A stretch of 64,000 bases of DNA, from positions 53,442,858 to 53,506,857 of the forward strand of contig OZ022503.1 in NCBI GenBank assembly GCA_963989385.1, given 5' to 3'. Position 1 is the stretch's first letter; every line of letters begins with the position of its first letter. Of the stretch, positions 24,131 to 36,746 are shown in pieces. Source of the DNA: Ctena decussata. Its lineage: Eukaryota > Mollusca > Bivalvia > Lucinida > Lucinidae. The notes under the pieces were generated by a model. It searched no databases. It was not told where the DNA came from and saw nothing but the letters and a program-made list of their open reading frames with translations. A program made the translations under genes and the position numbers.

Positions 24131-24314
24131 GAGAAGCGACACGGCAAAATCAAACTAAAAAGAGTCTTCACTGTGTGCTTTAAGGCTGACTAAGGGATTA
24201 AGCTAGCTCCTTGCGGACAGCAAAGACTGTGATCAGACTGGGCGGATGTCCAGGCTGATCTGAGTCTTCGCTGGGTGCACATGCCACTTTGTCGGTTTTG
24301 TCGTGTTGCGGCTC
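24131..24314. mobile_element. Foldback MITE (GAGCCGCGACACGA family), copy 5, internally deleted
   Basis: The left arm is shortened and diverged (GAGAAGCGACACGGCAAAAT). The right arm is complete through GTCGTGTTGCGGCTC. About 50 bp of the left interior are missing relative to other copies. Confidence 0.75.
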
Positions 24315-24990
24315 AACTTGTCTTATCTTCTTTCATCACGCGTGGCTCTTCAGTGGGGTGGCGTCCTCGTCGCAAGGGCTGGACGGCAGTGCACATTCAT
24401 CTGGCTTTGATCGTCGTTATACTGCATTTCAGTGGCAACTGTATAGCCTTGACCGAATGCCATAAGCATGGTGGGGTAGTGAGAAAGTTGAAACATAGCT
24501 TTCCATGGTCTACAGGGTGTATACATGTAGATCATGCTATGGTATCTAGCAATATGATATTAACAATATGCATGAGGAGTAAAAAGATAGGCAATGATCA
24601 AGAACTAAGCCGATGCATTTGCACTGTTGACAAACGACCCCATATGAATAAAATATTAGTATGTTTCAATAAGGTGCTTCTATAACTGTTGTTTAGAGGT
24701 CCCTAGCAATGAATAACATTAATATATAAAGGCTTTACTACAAATGAAAATCTAGCGCATGACATTTGGAAAACATAAATCACGGATTATGTCTCCTATA
24801 TGCTTTGCTTTACATGTTTATCGTAAAAATCTTCAGTAACTGGACAGCTAGATATGAACAAACTGCATCTAGCAGGAGCTGTATGATCAGGTTCCAACTG
24901 CCTCCTTGGACGCATTTCTGCATTTTTAAAATGAAATTGGTCTATTTCAGAACAATTGTATTTATTTGGGCATTACAATTTTTTATTTGT
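24315..24990. other. No supported gene
   Basis: Open frames run on both strands near 24350-24535, but neither shows family motifs or convincing splice sites. The plus-strand frame begins inside the preceding MITE. Confidence 0.4.
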
Positions 24991-24994
24991 TACG

Positions 24995-25640
24995 GGTTTG
25001 GATCGTCATATTTAAAATATGGTTCATGTATAATGAAAACGTCATACTCAAATTATGAATCATAGTCAGAATATGGTTACAATATAAGCGTAATATTCAA
25101 AATATGACTATACTCAAAGTGGCATATTCAAACTATACATGTAAATATAATGACAGCAACATATTCAGATGTAGCTATAATGAAAGCGTCATATTCAAAA
25201 TATAGTTAAAATGAAACCGCGTCGTATTCAAAGTATGGTTATAATAAAAGCGTCGTATTCAAAATATGGTTATAATGAAACCGTCATTTTCAAAATATAA
25301 CGAAAGCGTCATATTCAAAATATTGTTATAATGAAATAAAAGTCATATTCAAAATATAGTTATGATTAAAGCGTCAGATTCAAAATATGGTTAAAGTGAA
25401 ACCGCGTCATATTTAAACTATAGTTATAATGAAAGCGTCATATTCAAAATGTGGTTATAATGAAACCGTCACATTCGAAATAGTTATATTGAAAGCGTCA
25501 TATTCAAAATATTGTTATAATGAAATAAAAGGGTCATATTCAAAATATGATTATATTTAAATCGTCATATTAAAAAATGGTTATAATGAAAGCGTTATTA
25601 CGGTTTCGTTATAACCATACTTTGAATATAAATTGTAACT
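24995..25640 (+). repeat. Minisatellite, about 30-36 bp units
   Basis: Units consist of 'ggttataatgaaagcgtca' followed by 'tattcaaaatat'. Alternate units carry 'aaaccgtca' or 'gaaataaaag'. About eighteen copies of variable length are present. Confidence 0.88.
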
Positions 25641-26125
25641 ACATGTATCATAATGGAGGCCCGTTGAATAGTGCAGAGCTGCGCCACGAGGAACTATGCC
25701 GTATGGGTGTGGCAAACAGCAAAGGTACAGATCAGCATGGAGTCACTGTACAAATATAGGAATTTTGAGTAACATGTATCGTGAACAGCAAAGCCTGTCA
25801 ATTGTTTGCGTCACATCAAAATATGCTAAATGGCATAGGCAAAACAACAAAAACAAAATGTACCAGCGCATTTTTTTTCTTTCTTTTTTTTCACAATCCT
25901 TCCAGCGCAAATGATAGGACAAGTCGAATGTGCTCTTAAATCGAACAAATTCAACTTAAAATTTCATCTTCAAGTGTTATCATGTTTTGATCCCGGACGT
26001 TACCTTAATCTATAAACGATAGTCAAAAGAAGTCAAAAGTATATAAACTGCATTAAACGACTACTTGTCGTCGCAACCTATCCCCCTCGAGTTCTTTCTG
26101 AATATTAGTATTTGGATTTTCATGA
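25641..26125. other. Gene-free stretch
   Basis: No supported gene. 'gtgcagagctgcgccacgag' and 'ggtgtggcaaacagcaaagg' near 25670-25730 look like a repeat fragment. Confidence 0.35.
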
Positions 26126-26396
26126 AGTAGAGCAGTCGTATCAGGATCTGCGCTGGTTGCATTTCAGTCTAATCATGCCAGCAGACAAAAAAAATGAATC
26201 ATCATCGAATCAACGTTGATTCAATGTGATTCGATGTTTTCTGATCATCGATTAAACTATGGCAAAACATCTTCGATAAGCCTCTTTATTTCGGAGTACT
26301 AATTCGCGCCTCATATGATCAGCTGGTAATTTAAAGGTGTCCCAATAGAGAGAGTAAATTAAAACGATGGAAATTGTTTGAACAGCATTGCAAAAC

Positions 26397-26611
26397 ACCA
26401 AGCAGGCACATGACGTCGTAATGATGTCAAAATGGGATCGATGTGACGCCACCATGCCGCATCGACGTCAATACGACGTCATTTCGACGTCATGTGCCTG
26501 CTGGGCAGTAAAGCATTTCCCAGCGGGCACATGATGTCAGAATGACGTCGATGAAATGTAATGTTTGCGTCGACGTCAATGCGACGTCATTATAACGTTG
26601 TGTGCCTGCTG
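26397..26611. repeat. Paired hairpins rich in GACGTC
   Basis: Two adjacent inverted repeats are bounded by 'cagcaggcacatgacgtcg' / 'cgacgtcatgtgcctgctgg' and by 'cccagcgggcacatga' / 'tgtgcctgctggg'. Both are studded with ACGT cores. Equivalent pairs occur in each array unit (near 29397, 32605 and 35777), and some copies have a full TGACGTCA. This is probably a MITE pair rather than an enhancer. Confidence 0.7.
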
Positions 26612-26693
26612 GGTAGTATGTATTAATGTGAGGATCTGATCCGTCTCCTTTGAGCTTCCAATTAGGTATCCGTTTATCTGAATCAGAAAAAAT

Positions 26694-26928
26694 GAGCCGC
26701 GACACGAGAAAGCAACAAAGTGGTAGTGCGCCCATCGCAGACTCAGATCAGCCTGGGCATCCGCCTAATATGATCACAGTCTTTTCTAAGCGCTCTAACG
26801 GTAGCTAAGGGTCTAAGCTACCTTCATGTGGACAGCAAAGACGCTGATCAGACTGGGTGGATGCCCGGGCTTATTTGAATCTGCGCTGGGCCCACAACCA
26901 CTTTGTTGGTTTTCTCGCGTCGTGGTTC
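26694..26928. mobile_element. Foldback MITE (GAGCCGCGACACGA family), copy 6, in array unit 0
   Basis: Termini are GAGCCGCGACACGAGAAAGC and CTCGCGTCGTGGTTC, with the right end more mutated. The same mutations recur in copies 7-9, showing the MITE was present before the array amplified. Confidence 0.85.
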
Positions 26929-27534
26929 AAAATAATGATATTGGAAGTCTGCCCACAGTCATAACTAATTTATTCTAGGTCCACGTTTCAATAACATCGA
27001 TCTTCAAATATAGGTATGTGCTACATAGGAGTTTTTGCAATTCTTTATTATTCTTACGGGCCACCAGGGTTCATTTCCCATAAGGTGCTGGTTACTATGA
27101 TGCTTATGTTGGTTTCATCTATTTGTGTGACTCCACTTTGGTTGAAGGTACATCATTTTAGAGTCCAGATGCGCTGAAACAGGCGCACATGCTACGACCT
27201 TGTACCCATTCTCATGTGCTTGCACCACATCCATGTTATAGCAGACAGGCCGCAGTAAACAGTATCCAGGACGCAGCAGACAGACAGAAGCCACTTCACT
27301 GGAAATTAATAGTATACAGAAAACCGCGAACAACATGCACTACTTTTCAGCATGCTCCAAAGCAAAGGGCGAGTGGACAGTGCACAGCAGACGGTAAACG
27401 GTCTTTAACGTTGAGAGAAAAGTATTTTCCTTCGCACAGCTTTGAGATACATATACAGTGATCGTGAAATTGGGGGAAGAAAACTATCAAAGAAAAAAGA
27501 AATAAAAATAGAAAATAAAGAAAAGCAGACAAAA

Positions 27535-27652
27535 GTCTGCAGCACCCGGTATTCCCAGGCGGTCACCCATCCAAGTACTAACCGGGCCCGACGTTGCTTA
27601 ATTTCCGTGATCGGACGAGAACCGATGTTTTCAATGTATTATGGCCGTAGAC
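27535..27652 (-). rRNA. 5S rRNA-like gene, copy 1
   Basis: On the minus strand, 118 bases run from GTCTACGGCCATAATACATT to CCGGGTGCTGCAGAC, followed at once by TTTT, the Pol III terminator. Internal promoter parts are legible: box A-like 'aattaagcaacgtcgggc' and box C 'cttggatgggtgaccgcc'. The 3' part is almost canonical animal 5S. The closing helix has one mismatch (GTCTAC against GCAGAC), and 'acggaaattaagc' departs from the usual 'accgaagttaagc'. It may be functional or a young pseudogene. Confidence 0.8.
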
Positions 27653-29691
27653 AACAAAGTACCGATTTTCAACATTTACAAAGTGTACTTTTGAGAGTTT
27701 GCGATCAGTAATAGCCTATCCTGCAGTTCTTACTACTGGGACACACATTGCAGGCATAGTAGAGCAGTCGTATCAGGATCAGCGCTGTTTGCATTTCAGT
27801 CTCATCATGCCAGCAGACAAAAAAGTGAATCATCATCGAATCAACGTTGATTCAATGTGATTCGATGTTTTGTGATCATCGATTAAACTATGGCAAAACA
27901 TCTTCGATAAGCCTCTTTATTTCGGAGTACTAATTCGCGCCTCATATGATCAGCTTTGTCTAAAGTAAAAAGTAACCGTCAATATCAACGTTAATTCAAC
28001 GGCATAGTGACGTTTAACCAACGTTAATGACACGACGTTGTGTCAGCGTTGTGTGTCAGCTGAGCATGAGGAATAAATCTGTTATCATTGAATGTGGCTG
28101 GAATATTTAGTGTTGCGCCACGCGAAGAAAGTCTTCAGATGAGCATTTGCGAGCAGTCTGCTTAGTAAGTGCATGGAAAGTCAAACACGCAACAACTTAC
28201 TAATTCCAGTACGTAATGCACTTTTCTGACTAGTCTAAGCAGTGCAGGCTCTCTCGTAAACGATGCACTGCACTTATTCTCACATACAACACAGTTGCAT
28301 GGACTTATCTTGGTACCCACTGTTTGCGTCTAACGTCAAACATATTTTACCCGGACAGGGCTCATAACATTCAAAACAAGAGATGAGCATAAAATGCACG
28401 TGAAAATTAGATCGACCTTTGATTATTTTGATTGTCAGTGATGTAACCCAAAAGCCGCACCGTTGGAAAATTGCCACATGCGACGAGAAGAATCAGCTCA
28501 GTCTGTGGTAACATGTATGCGTTCACAACATGTGTAAGGAATCTTGAGCATCATACACTGTGGCGCCGTAAAGAGTGCGAAAAGAAAAGACACTAATGGG
28601 ACTGCATTCGCTTTTCCCAAGATGGGGTGAAATACATTTTTCCTTGCGCATACCTCGTGTCGTGTTAAAACCAGTCTTATTTCATAAGGAAAACACGCGT
28701 GTCTTGACTAAACGCATGCACAATCAGAGCAGGGTAGACTACACATGAACGTAGACATATCTTGGTACCTTCTGGATGCGTATACATACATATTTCACTG
28801 CAAATATTATGGGCTGAAGCACATTTTTTCCTTGCGCAGGCCATTTGAGTCGTGTCGTGATAAAGTCAGCCTTATGGTGTATGCAAAACACCTATGTCCA
28901 GACTAATCTGTGCACTAGCACAATCAGAACAGGTTAGGCGCAATAAGTATGCCTTCTGGAAATCAAACGGTGAACTGCACTAACTCTGACAGACTATGCA
29001 GTTGCATAGATTTATCTTGGTACCCACTGCTTGCGTATAGTGTCAAACATATTTTGCCCGGACAAGGCTCATAACGTTCAAAGAGATGAGCATAAAATGC
29101 ACGTGCAAATATAACCGACCCTTGATTATCAGTGATGTAATCCAAGAGCTGCAAGATTAACAAACAATAAATAAAAATAACCGCAGGGATCCTAAATTTT
29201 GGGATAGGTGTATCTGAGAAATCACTTTAGAATCAGATCAAGATGTGCAAGGCGTCATATCCTATCAGTATTTTTGACTAACTGTCAGCTACTTAGCATT
29301 TGTTTAAATTTAGAAATTATCTGGTAATTTAAAGGTGTCCCAATAGAGAGAGTAAATTAAAACGATGGAAATTGTTTGAACAGCATTGAAAGACACCCAG
29401 CAGGCACATGACGTCGTAATGATGTCAAAACGGGGTCGATGCGACGCCACCATGCCGCATCGACGTCAATACGACGTCATTTCTACGTCATGTGGCTGCT
29501 GGGCAATAAAGAATTTCCCAGCGGGCACATGACGTCAGAATGACGTCGATGATATGTTATGTTTGTGTCGACGTCAATGCGACGTCATTATAACGTTGTG
29601 TGCCTGCTGGGTAGTATGTATCAATGTGAAGATCTGATCCGTCTCCTTGAGCTTCCAATTAGTTATCCGTTTATCTGAATCAGAAAAAAAT

Positions 29692-29926
29692 GAGCCGCGA
29701 CACGAGAAAGCAACAAAGTGGTAGTGCGCCCATCGCAGACTCAGATCAGCCTGGGCATCCGCCTAGTATGATCACAGTCTTTTCTAAGCGCTTTAACGGT
29801 AGCTAAGGGTCTAAGCTACCTTCGTGTGGACAGCAAAGACTCTGATCAGACTGGGTGGATGCCCGGGCTTATCTGAGTCTGCGCCGGGCGCACAACCACT
29901 TTGTTGGTTTCCTCGCGTCGTGGTTC
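29692..29926. mobile_element. Foldback MITE (GAGCCGCGACACGA family), copy 7, in array unit 1
   Basis: Same termini and private mutations as copy 6 (right end CGTCGTGGTTC). Confidence 0.85.
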
Positions 29927-30740
29927 AAAATAATGATATTGGAAGTCTGCCCACAGTCATAACTAATTTATTCTAGGTCCACGTTTCATTAACATCGATC
30001 TTAAGACGAAAGAAGCAATTCTACAGGGAAAAGAAATAATGCCAGAATTTGTGCATATAAATTCTGCATTTCTATCATACAAAACTAAAATTGACAAGAA
30101 AAATGTCAGAACTGCCTTTTTAATTTACTTGTTATTTTTTTACTTGTTTAAACTATTGCTGAACTTAAATGTACAGAAAATTAGATGTGCCTGCGTGTGG
30201 GTTTTACTGCCCAAATATAGGTATGTGCTACATAGGAATTTTTGCAATCCTTTATTATTCTTACGGGCCACCAGGGTTCATCTCCCATAAAGTGCAGGTT
30301 ACTATGATGCTTATGTTGGTTTCATCTGTTTGGTGACTCCACTTTGGTTAATGGTACATCATTTTAGAGTCCAGATGCGCTGAACGAGGCGCACATGCTG
30401 CGACCTTGTACCCATGCCCCTGTGCTTGCACCACATGCATGTTGTAGCAGACAGGCCGCAGTAAACAGTATCCAGGACGCAGTAGACAGACAGTAGACAC
30501 TTCAATGGACAGTAAATAGTATACAGAAAACCGCGAACAACATGCACTACTTTTCAGCATGCTCCAAAGCGAAGGGCGAGTGGACAGTGCACAGCAGACG
30601 GTAAACGGTCTTTAACGTTGAGGGAAAAGTATTTCCTTCGCACAGCTTTGAGATACATATACAGTGATCGTGAAATTGGGGGAAGAAAACTATCAAAGAA
30701 AAAAGAAATAAAAATAGAAAATAAAGAAAAGCAGACAAAA

Positions 30741-30858
30741 GTCTGCAGCACCCGGTATTCCCAGGCGGTCACCCATCCAAGTACTAACCGGGCCCGACGT
30801 TGCTTAGTTTCTGTGATCCGACGAGAACCGATGTTTTCAATCTATTATGGCCGTAGAC
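30741..30858 (-). rRNA. 5S rRNA-like gene, copy 2
   Basis: 118 bases on the minus strand with TTTT immediately downstream. It differs from copy 1 at four positions by eye, including box A (reads aactaagcaacg) and the 'gatc-gga' stem region (tcggatcac). Box C is intact. One change falls inside the internal promoter and others in helices, which weakens the case for a functional gene. Confidence 0.75.
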
Positions 30859-32862
30859 AACAAAGTACCAATTATCAACATTTACAAAGTGTACTTTTGA
30901 GAGTTTGCGATCAGTAATAGCCTATCCTGCAGTTCTTACTACTGGGACACACATTGCAGGCCTAGTAGAGCAGTCGTATCAGGATCAGCGCTGTTTGCAT
31001 TTCAGTCTCATCATGCCAGCAGACAAAAAAGTGAATCATCATCGAATCAACGTTGATTCAATGTGATTCGATGTTTAGTGATCATCGATTAAACTATGGC
31101 AAAACATCATCGATAAGCCTCTTTATTTCGGAGTACTAATTCGCGCCTCATATGATCAGCTTTGTCTAAAGTAAAAAGTAACCGTCAATATCAACGTTAA
31201 TTCGACGGCATAGTGACGTTTAACCAACGTTAATGACACGACGTTGTGTCAGCGTTGTGTGTCAGCTGAGCATGAGGAATAAATCTGTTATCATTGAATG
31301 TGGCTGGAATATTTAGTATTGCGCCACGCGAAGAAAGTCTTCAGATGAGCATTTGCGAACAGTCTGCTTAGTAAGTGCATGGAAAGTCAAATACGCAACA
31401 ACTTACTAATTCCAGTACGTAATGCACTTTTCTGACTAGTCTAAGCAGTGCAGGCTCTCTCGTAAACGATGCACTGCACTTATTCTCACATACAACACAG
31501 TTGCATGGACTTATCTTGGTACCCACTGTTTGCGTCTAACGTCAAACATATTTTACCCGTACAGGGCTCATAACATTCAAAACAAAAGATGAGCATAAAA
31601 TGCACGTGAAAATTAGATCGACCTTTGATTATTTTGATTGTCAGTGATGTAACCCAAAAGCCGCACCGTTGGAAAATTGCCACATGCGACGAGAAGAATC
31701 AGCCCAGTCTGTGGTAACATGTAAGCGTTCACAACATGTATAAGGAATCTTGAGCATCATACACTGTGGCGCCGTAAAGAGTGCGAAAAGAAAAGACACT
31801 AATGGGACTGCATTCGCTTTTCCCAAGATGGGGTGAAATACATTTTTCCTTGCGCATACCTCGTGTCGTGTTAAAACCAGTCTTATTTCATAAGGAAAAC
31901 ACGCGTTTCTTGACTAAACGCATGCGCAATCAGAGCAGGGTAGACTACACATGAGCGTAGACATATCTTGGTACCTTCTGGCTGCGTATACATACATATT
32001 TCACTGCAAATATTATGGGCTGAAGCACATTTTTTCCTTGCGCAGGCCATTTGAGTCGTGTCGTGATAAAGTCAGCCTTATGGTGTATGCAAAACACCTA
32101 TGTCCAGACTAATCTGTGCACTAGCACAATCAGAACAGGTTAGGCGCAATAAGTATGCCTTCTGGAAATCAAACGGTGAACTGCACTTACTCTGACAGAC
32201 TATGCAGTTGCATAGATTTATCTTGGTACCCACTGCTTGCGTATAGTGTCAAACATATTTTGCCCGGACAAGGCTCATAGCGTTCAAAGAGATGAGCATA
32301 AAATGCACGTGCAAATATAACCGACCCTTGATTATCAGTGATGTAATCCAAGAGCTGCAAGATTAACAAAAAATAAATAAAAATAACCGCAGGGATCCTA
32401 AATTTTGGGATAGATGTATCTGAGAAATCACTTTAGAATCAGATCAAGATGTGCAATGCGTCATATCCTATCAGTATTTTTGACTAACTGTCAGCTACTT
32501 AGCATTTGTTTAAATTTTAGAAATTATCTGGTAATTTAAAGGTGTCCCAACAGAGAGTGTAAATTAAAACGATGGAAATTGTTTGAACAGCATTGCAAGA
32601 CACCCAGCAGGCACATGACGTCGTAATGATGTCAAAACGGGGTCGATGCGACGCCATCATGCCGCATCGACGTCAATACGACGTCATTTCGACGTCATGT
32701 GCCTGCTGGGCAGTAAAGTATTTCCCAGCGGGCACATGACGTCAGAATACATGACGTCATTATAACGTTGTGTGCCTGCTGGGTAGTATGTATCAATGTG
32801 AAGATCTGATCCGTCTCCTTGAGATTCCAATTAGGTATCCGTTTATCTGAATCAGAAAAAAT

Positions 32863-33097
32863 GAGCCGCGACACGAGAAAGCAACAAAGTGGTAGTGCGC
32901 CCATCGCAGACTCAGATCAGCCTGGGCATCCACCTAGTATGATCACAGTCTTTTCTAAGCGCTTTAACGGTAGCTAAGGGTCTAAGCTACCTTCGTGTGG
33001 ACAGCAAAGACTCTGATCACACTGGGTGGACGCCCGGGCTTATCTGAGTCTGCGCTGGGCGCACAACCACTTTGTTGGTTTTCTCGCGTCGTGGTTC
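32863..33097. mobile_element. Foldback MITE (GAGCCGCGACACGA family), copy 8, in array unit 2
   Basis: Same termini and shared mutations as copies 6, 7 and 9. Confidence 0.85.
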
Positions 33098-33918
33098 AAA
33101 ACAATGATATTGGAAGTCTGCCCACAGTCATAACTAATTTATTCTAGGTCCACGTTTCATTAACATCGATCTTCAGACGAAAGAAGCAATTCTACAGGGA
33201 AAAGAAATAATGCCAGAATTTGTGCATATTGCCAAAATTGATAAATTCTGCATTTCTATCATACAAAACTAAAATTGACAAGAAAAATGTCAGAACTGCC
33301 TTTTTCATTTACTTGTTATTTTTTTATTTATTTTAACTATTGCAGAACTTAAATGTACAGAAAATTAGATGTGCCTGCGTGTGGGTTTTACTGCCCAAAT
33401 ATAGGTATGTGCTACATAGGAATTTTTGCAAGCCTTTATTATTCTTACGGGCCACCAGGGTTCATAAAGTGCAGGTTACTATGATGCTTATGTTGGTTTC
33501 ATCTGTTTGTGCGACTCCACTTTGGTTAAAGATACATCATTTTAGAGTCCAGATGCGCTGAAACAGGCGCACATGCTGCGACCTTGTACCCATGCCCCTG
33601 TGCTTGCACCACATGCATGTTGTAGCAGACAGGCCGCAGTAAACAGTATCCAGGACGCAGTAGACAGACAGTAGACACTTCAATGGACAGTAAATAGTAT
33701 ACAGAAAACCGCGAACAACATGCACTACTTTTCAGCATGCTCCAAAGCGAAGGGCGAGTGGACAGTGCACAGCAGACGGTAAACGGTCTTTAACGCTGAG
33801 GGAAAAGTATTTCCTTCGCACAGCTTTGAGATACATATACAGTGATCGTGAAATTGGGAGAAGAAAACTATCAAAGAAAAAAGAAATAAAAATAAAAAAT
33901 AAAGAAAAGCAGACAAAA

Positions 33919-34036
33919 GCCTGCAGCACCCGGTATTCCCAGGCGGTCACCCATCCAAGTACAAACCGGGTCCGACGTTGCTTAATTCCCGTGATCGGAC
34001 GAGAACCGATGTTTTCAATGTATTATGGCCGTAGAC
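33919..34036 (-). rRNA. 5S rRNA-like gene, copy 3
   Basis: 118 bases on the minus strand followed by TTTT. It differs from copy 1 at four other positions, including 'gggtccgacg' in place of 'gggcccgacg', a change near box C (gtacaaacc), and GCAGGC at the 3' end. It is otherwise like copy 1. Confidence 0.75.
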
Positions 34037-34139
34037 AACAAAGTACCGATTTTCAACATACAAAGTGTACTTTTGAGAGTTTGCGATCAGTAATAGCCTA
34101 TCCTGCAGTTCTTACTACTGGGACACACATTGCAGGCCT

Positions 34140-36746
34140 AGTAGAGCAGTCGTATCAGGATCAGCGCTGTTTGCATTTCAGTCTCATCATGCCAGCAGAC
34201 AAAAAAGTGAATCATCATCGAATCAACGTTGATTCAATGTGATTCGATGTTTTGTGATCATCGATTAAACTGGCAAAACATCTTCGATAAGCCTCTTTAT
34301 TTTGGAGTACTAATTCGCGCCTCATTTGATCAGCTTTGTCTAAAGTAAAAAGTAACCGTCAATATCAACGTTAATTCAACGGCATAGTGACGTTTAACCA
34401 ACGTTAATGACACGACGTTGTGTCAGCGTTGTGTGTCAGCTGAGCATGAGGAATAAATATGTTATCATTGAATGTGGCTGGAATATTTAGTGTTGCGCCA
34501 CGCGAAGAAAGTCTTCAGATGAGCATTTGCGAACAGTCTGCTTAGTAAGTGCATGGAAAGTCAAACACGCAACAACTTACTAATTCCAGTACGTAATGCA
34601 CTTTTCTGACTAGTCTAAGCAGTGCAGGCTCTCTCGTAAACGATGCACTGCACTTATTCTCACATACAACACAGTTGCATGGACTTATCTTGGTACCCAC
34701 TGTTTGCGTATAGCGTCAAACATATTTTTCCCGGACAGGGCTCATAACATTCAAAACAAGAGATGAGCATAAAATGCACGTGAAAATTAGATCGACCTTT
34801 GATTATTTTGATTGTCAGTGATGTAACCCAAAAGCCGCACCGTTGGAAAATTGCCACATGCGACGAGAAGAATCAGCCCAGTCTGTGGTAACATGTATGC
34901 GTTCACAACATGTATAAGGAATCTTGAGCATCATACACTGTGGCGCCGTAAAGAGTGCGAAAAGAAAAGACACTAATGGGACTGCATTCGCTTTTCCCAA
35001 GATGGGGTGAAATACATTTTTCCTTGCGCATACCTCGAGTCGTGATAAAACCAGTCTTATTTCATAAGGAAAACACGCGTGTCTAGACTAAACGCATGCG
35101 CAATCAGAGCAAGGTAGACTACACATGAGCGTAGACATATCTTGGTACCTTCTGGTTGCGTATACATACATATTTCACTGAAAATATTATGGGCTGAAGC
35201 ACATTTTTTCCTTGTGCAGGCCATTTGAGTCGTGACGTGATAAAGTCAGCCTTATGGTGTATGCAAAACACCTATGTCCAGACTAATCTGTGCACTAGCA
35301 CAATCAGAACAGGTTAGGCGCAATAAGTATGCCTTCTGGAAATCAAACGGTGAACTGCACTAACTCTGACAGACTATGCAGTTGCATAGATTTATCTTGG
35401 TACCCACTGCTTGCGTATAGTGTCAAACATATTTTGCCCGGACAAGGCTCATAACGTTCAAAGAGATGAGCATAAAATGCACGTGCAAATATAACCGACC
35501 CTTGATTATCAGTGATGTAATCCAAGAGCTGCAAGATTAACAAAAAAATAAATAAAAATAACCGCAGGGATCCTAAATTTTAGGATAGATGTATCTGAGA
35601 AATCACTTTAGAATCAGATCAAGATGTGCAAGGCGTCATATCCTATCAGTATTTTTGACTAACTGTCAGCTACTTAGCATTTGTTTAAATTTTAGAAATT
35701 ATCTGGTAATTTAAAGGTGTCCCAATAGAGAGAGTAAATTAAAACGATGGAAATTGTTTGAACAGCATTGCAAGACACCCAGCAGGCACATGACGTCGTA
35801 ATGATGTCAAAACGGGGTCGATGCGACGCCACCATGCCGCATCGACGTCAATACGACGTCATTTCGACGTCATGTACCTGCTGGGCAATAAAGAATTTCC
35901 CAGCGGGCACATGACGTCAGAATGACGTCGATGATATGTTATGTTTGTGTCGACGTCAATGCGACGTCATTATAACGTGTGCCTGCTGGGTAGTATGTAT
36001 CAATGTGAAGATCTGATCCGTCTCCTTGAGCTTCCAATTAGGTATCCGTTTATCTGAATCAGAAAAAAGTGAGCCGCGACACGAGAAAGCAACAAAGTGG
36101 TAGTGCGCCCATCGCAGACTCAGATCAGCCTGGGCATCCGCCTAGTATGATCACAGTCTTTTCTAAGCGCTTTAACGGTAGCTAAGGGTCTAAGCTACCT
36201 TCGTGTGGACAGCAAAGACTCTGATCAGACTGGGTGGACGCCCGGGCTTATCTGAGTCTGCGCTGGGCGCACAACCACTTTGTTGGTTTTCTCGCGTCGT
36301 GGTTCAAAATAATGATATTAAAAGTCTGCCCACAGTCATAACTAATTTATTCTAGATCCATGTTTCATTAACATCGATCTTCAGACGAAAGAAGCAATTC
36401 TACAGGGAAAAGAAATAGTGCCAGAATTTGTGCATATTGCCAAAATTGATAAATTCTGCATTTCTATCATACAAAACTAAAATTGACAAGAATAATGTCA
36501 GAACTGCCTTTTTAATTTACTTGTTATTTTTTTATTTGTTTTAACTATTGCAGAACTTAAATGTACAGAAAATTAGATGTGCCTGCGTGTGGGTTTTACT
36601 GCCCAAATATAGGTATGTGCTACATAGGAATTTTTGCAATCCTTTATTATTCTTACGGGCCACCAGGGTTCATCTCCCATAAAGTGCAGGTTACTATGAT
36701 GCTTATGTTGGTTTCATCTGTTTGTGCGACTCCACTTTTGTTAAAG
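34140..36746. repeat. Tandem array unit 3 (truncated before the 5S gene)
   Basis: It matches units 1 and 2 until 'gactccacttttgttaaag' at 36746, then diverges abruptly into unrelated AT-rich DNA. It therefore lacks the last about 600 bp, including the 5S-like gene, and marks the right edge of the array. Confidence 0.88.
36071..36305. mobile_element. Foldback MITE (GAGCCGCGACACGA family), copy 9, in array unit 3
   Basis: Same termini and shared mutations as copies 6-8. Confidence 0.85.

Larger units (their letters stand above)
26126..27757. repeat. Tandem array unit 0 (internally deleted)
   Basis: It begins at 'agtagagcagtcgtatcagg', as do the units at 27758, 30964 and 34140. It is 1632 bp long because two blocks are missing: about 1367 bp after 'atgatcagct' (present in unit 1 at 27956-29322), and about 210 bp after 'acatcgatctt'. 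It still contains the CRE-rich hairpins, the MITE and a 5S-like gene. It is either the array edge or a later deletion derivative. Confidence 0.85.
27758..30963. repeat. Tandem array unit 1 (full, 3206 bp)
   Basis: A full unit from 'agtagagcag' to the next. In order it holds an inverted 'atcgaatcaacgttgattc' block, an 'aatatcaacgttaattcaac' block, two diverged sub-copies of an about 700-bp segment (the phrase 'ttatcttggtacccactg' at about 28309 and 29010), the GACGTC hairpins, a MITE and a 5S-like gene. Divergence from unit 2 is a few percent by eye. Confidence 0.88.
30964..34139. repeat. Tandem array unit 2 (full, 3176 bp)
   Basis: Same order of parts as unit 1. It is 30 bp shorter through small indels, including a shortened second GACGTC hairpin near 32735-32780. 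Confidence 0.88.

Noticed and set aside
24275..24685. 136-codon plus-strand frame
   Set aside because: It starts inside a MITE, has no recognisable domain and competes with a frame on the other strand.
30547..30917. Overlapping short ORFs on both strands repeated in each array unit
   Set aside because: They read through the 5S-like gene and its T-rich flank and recur only because the unit is duplicated.
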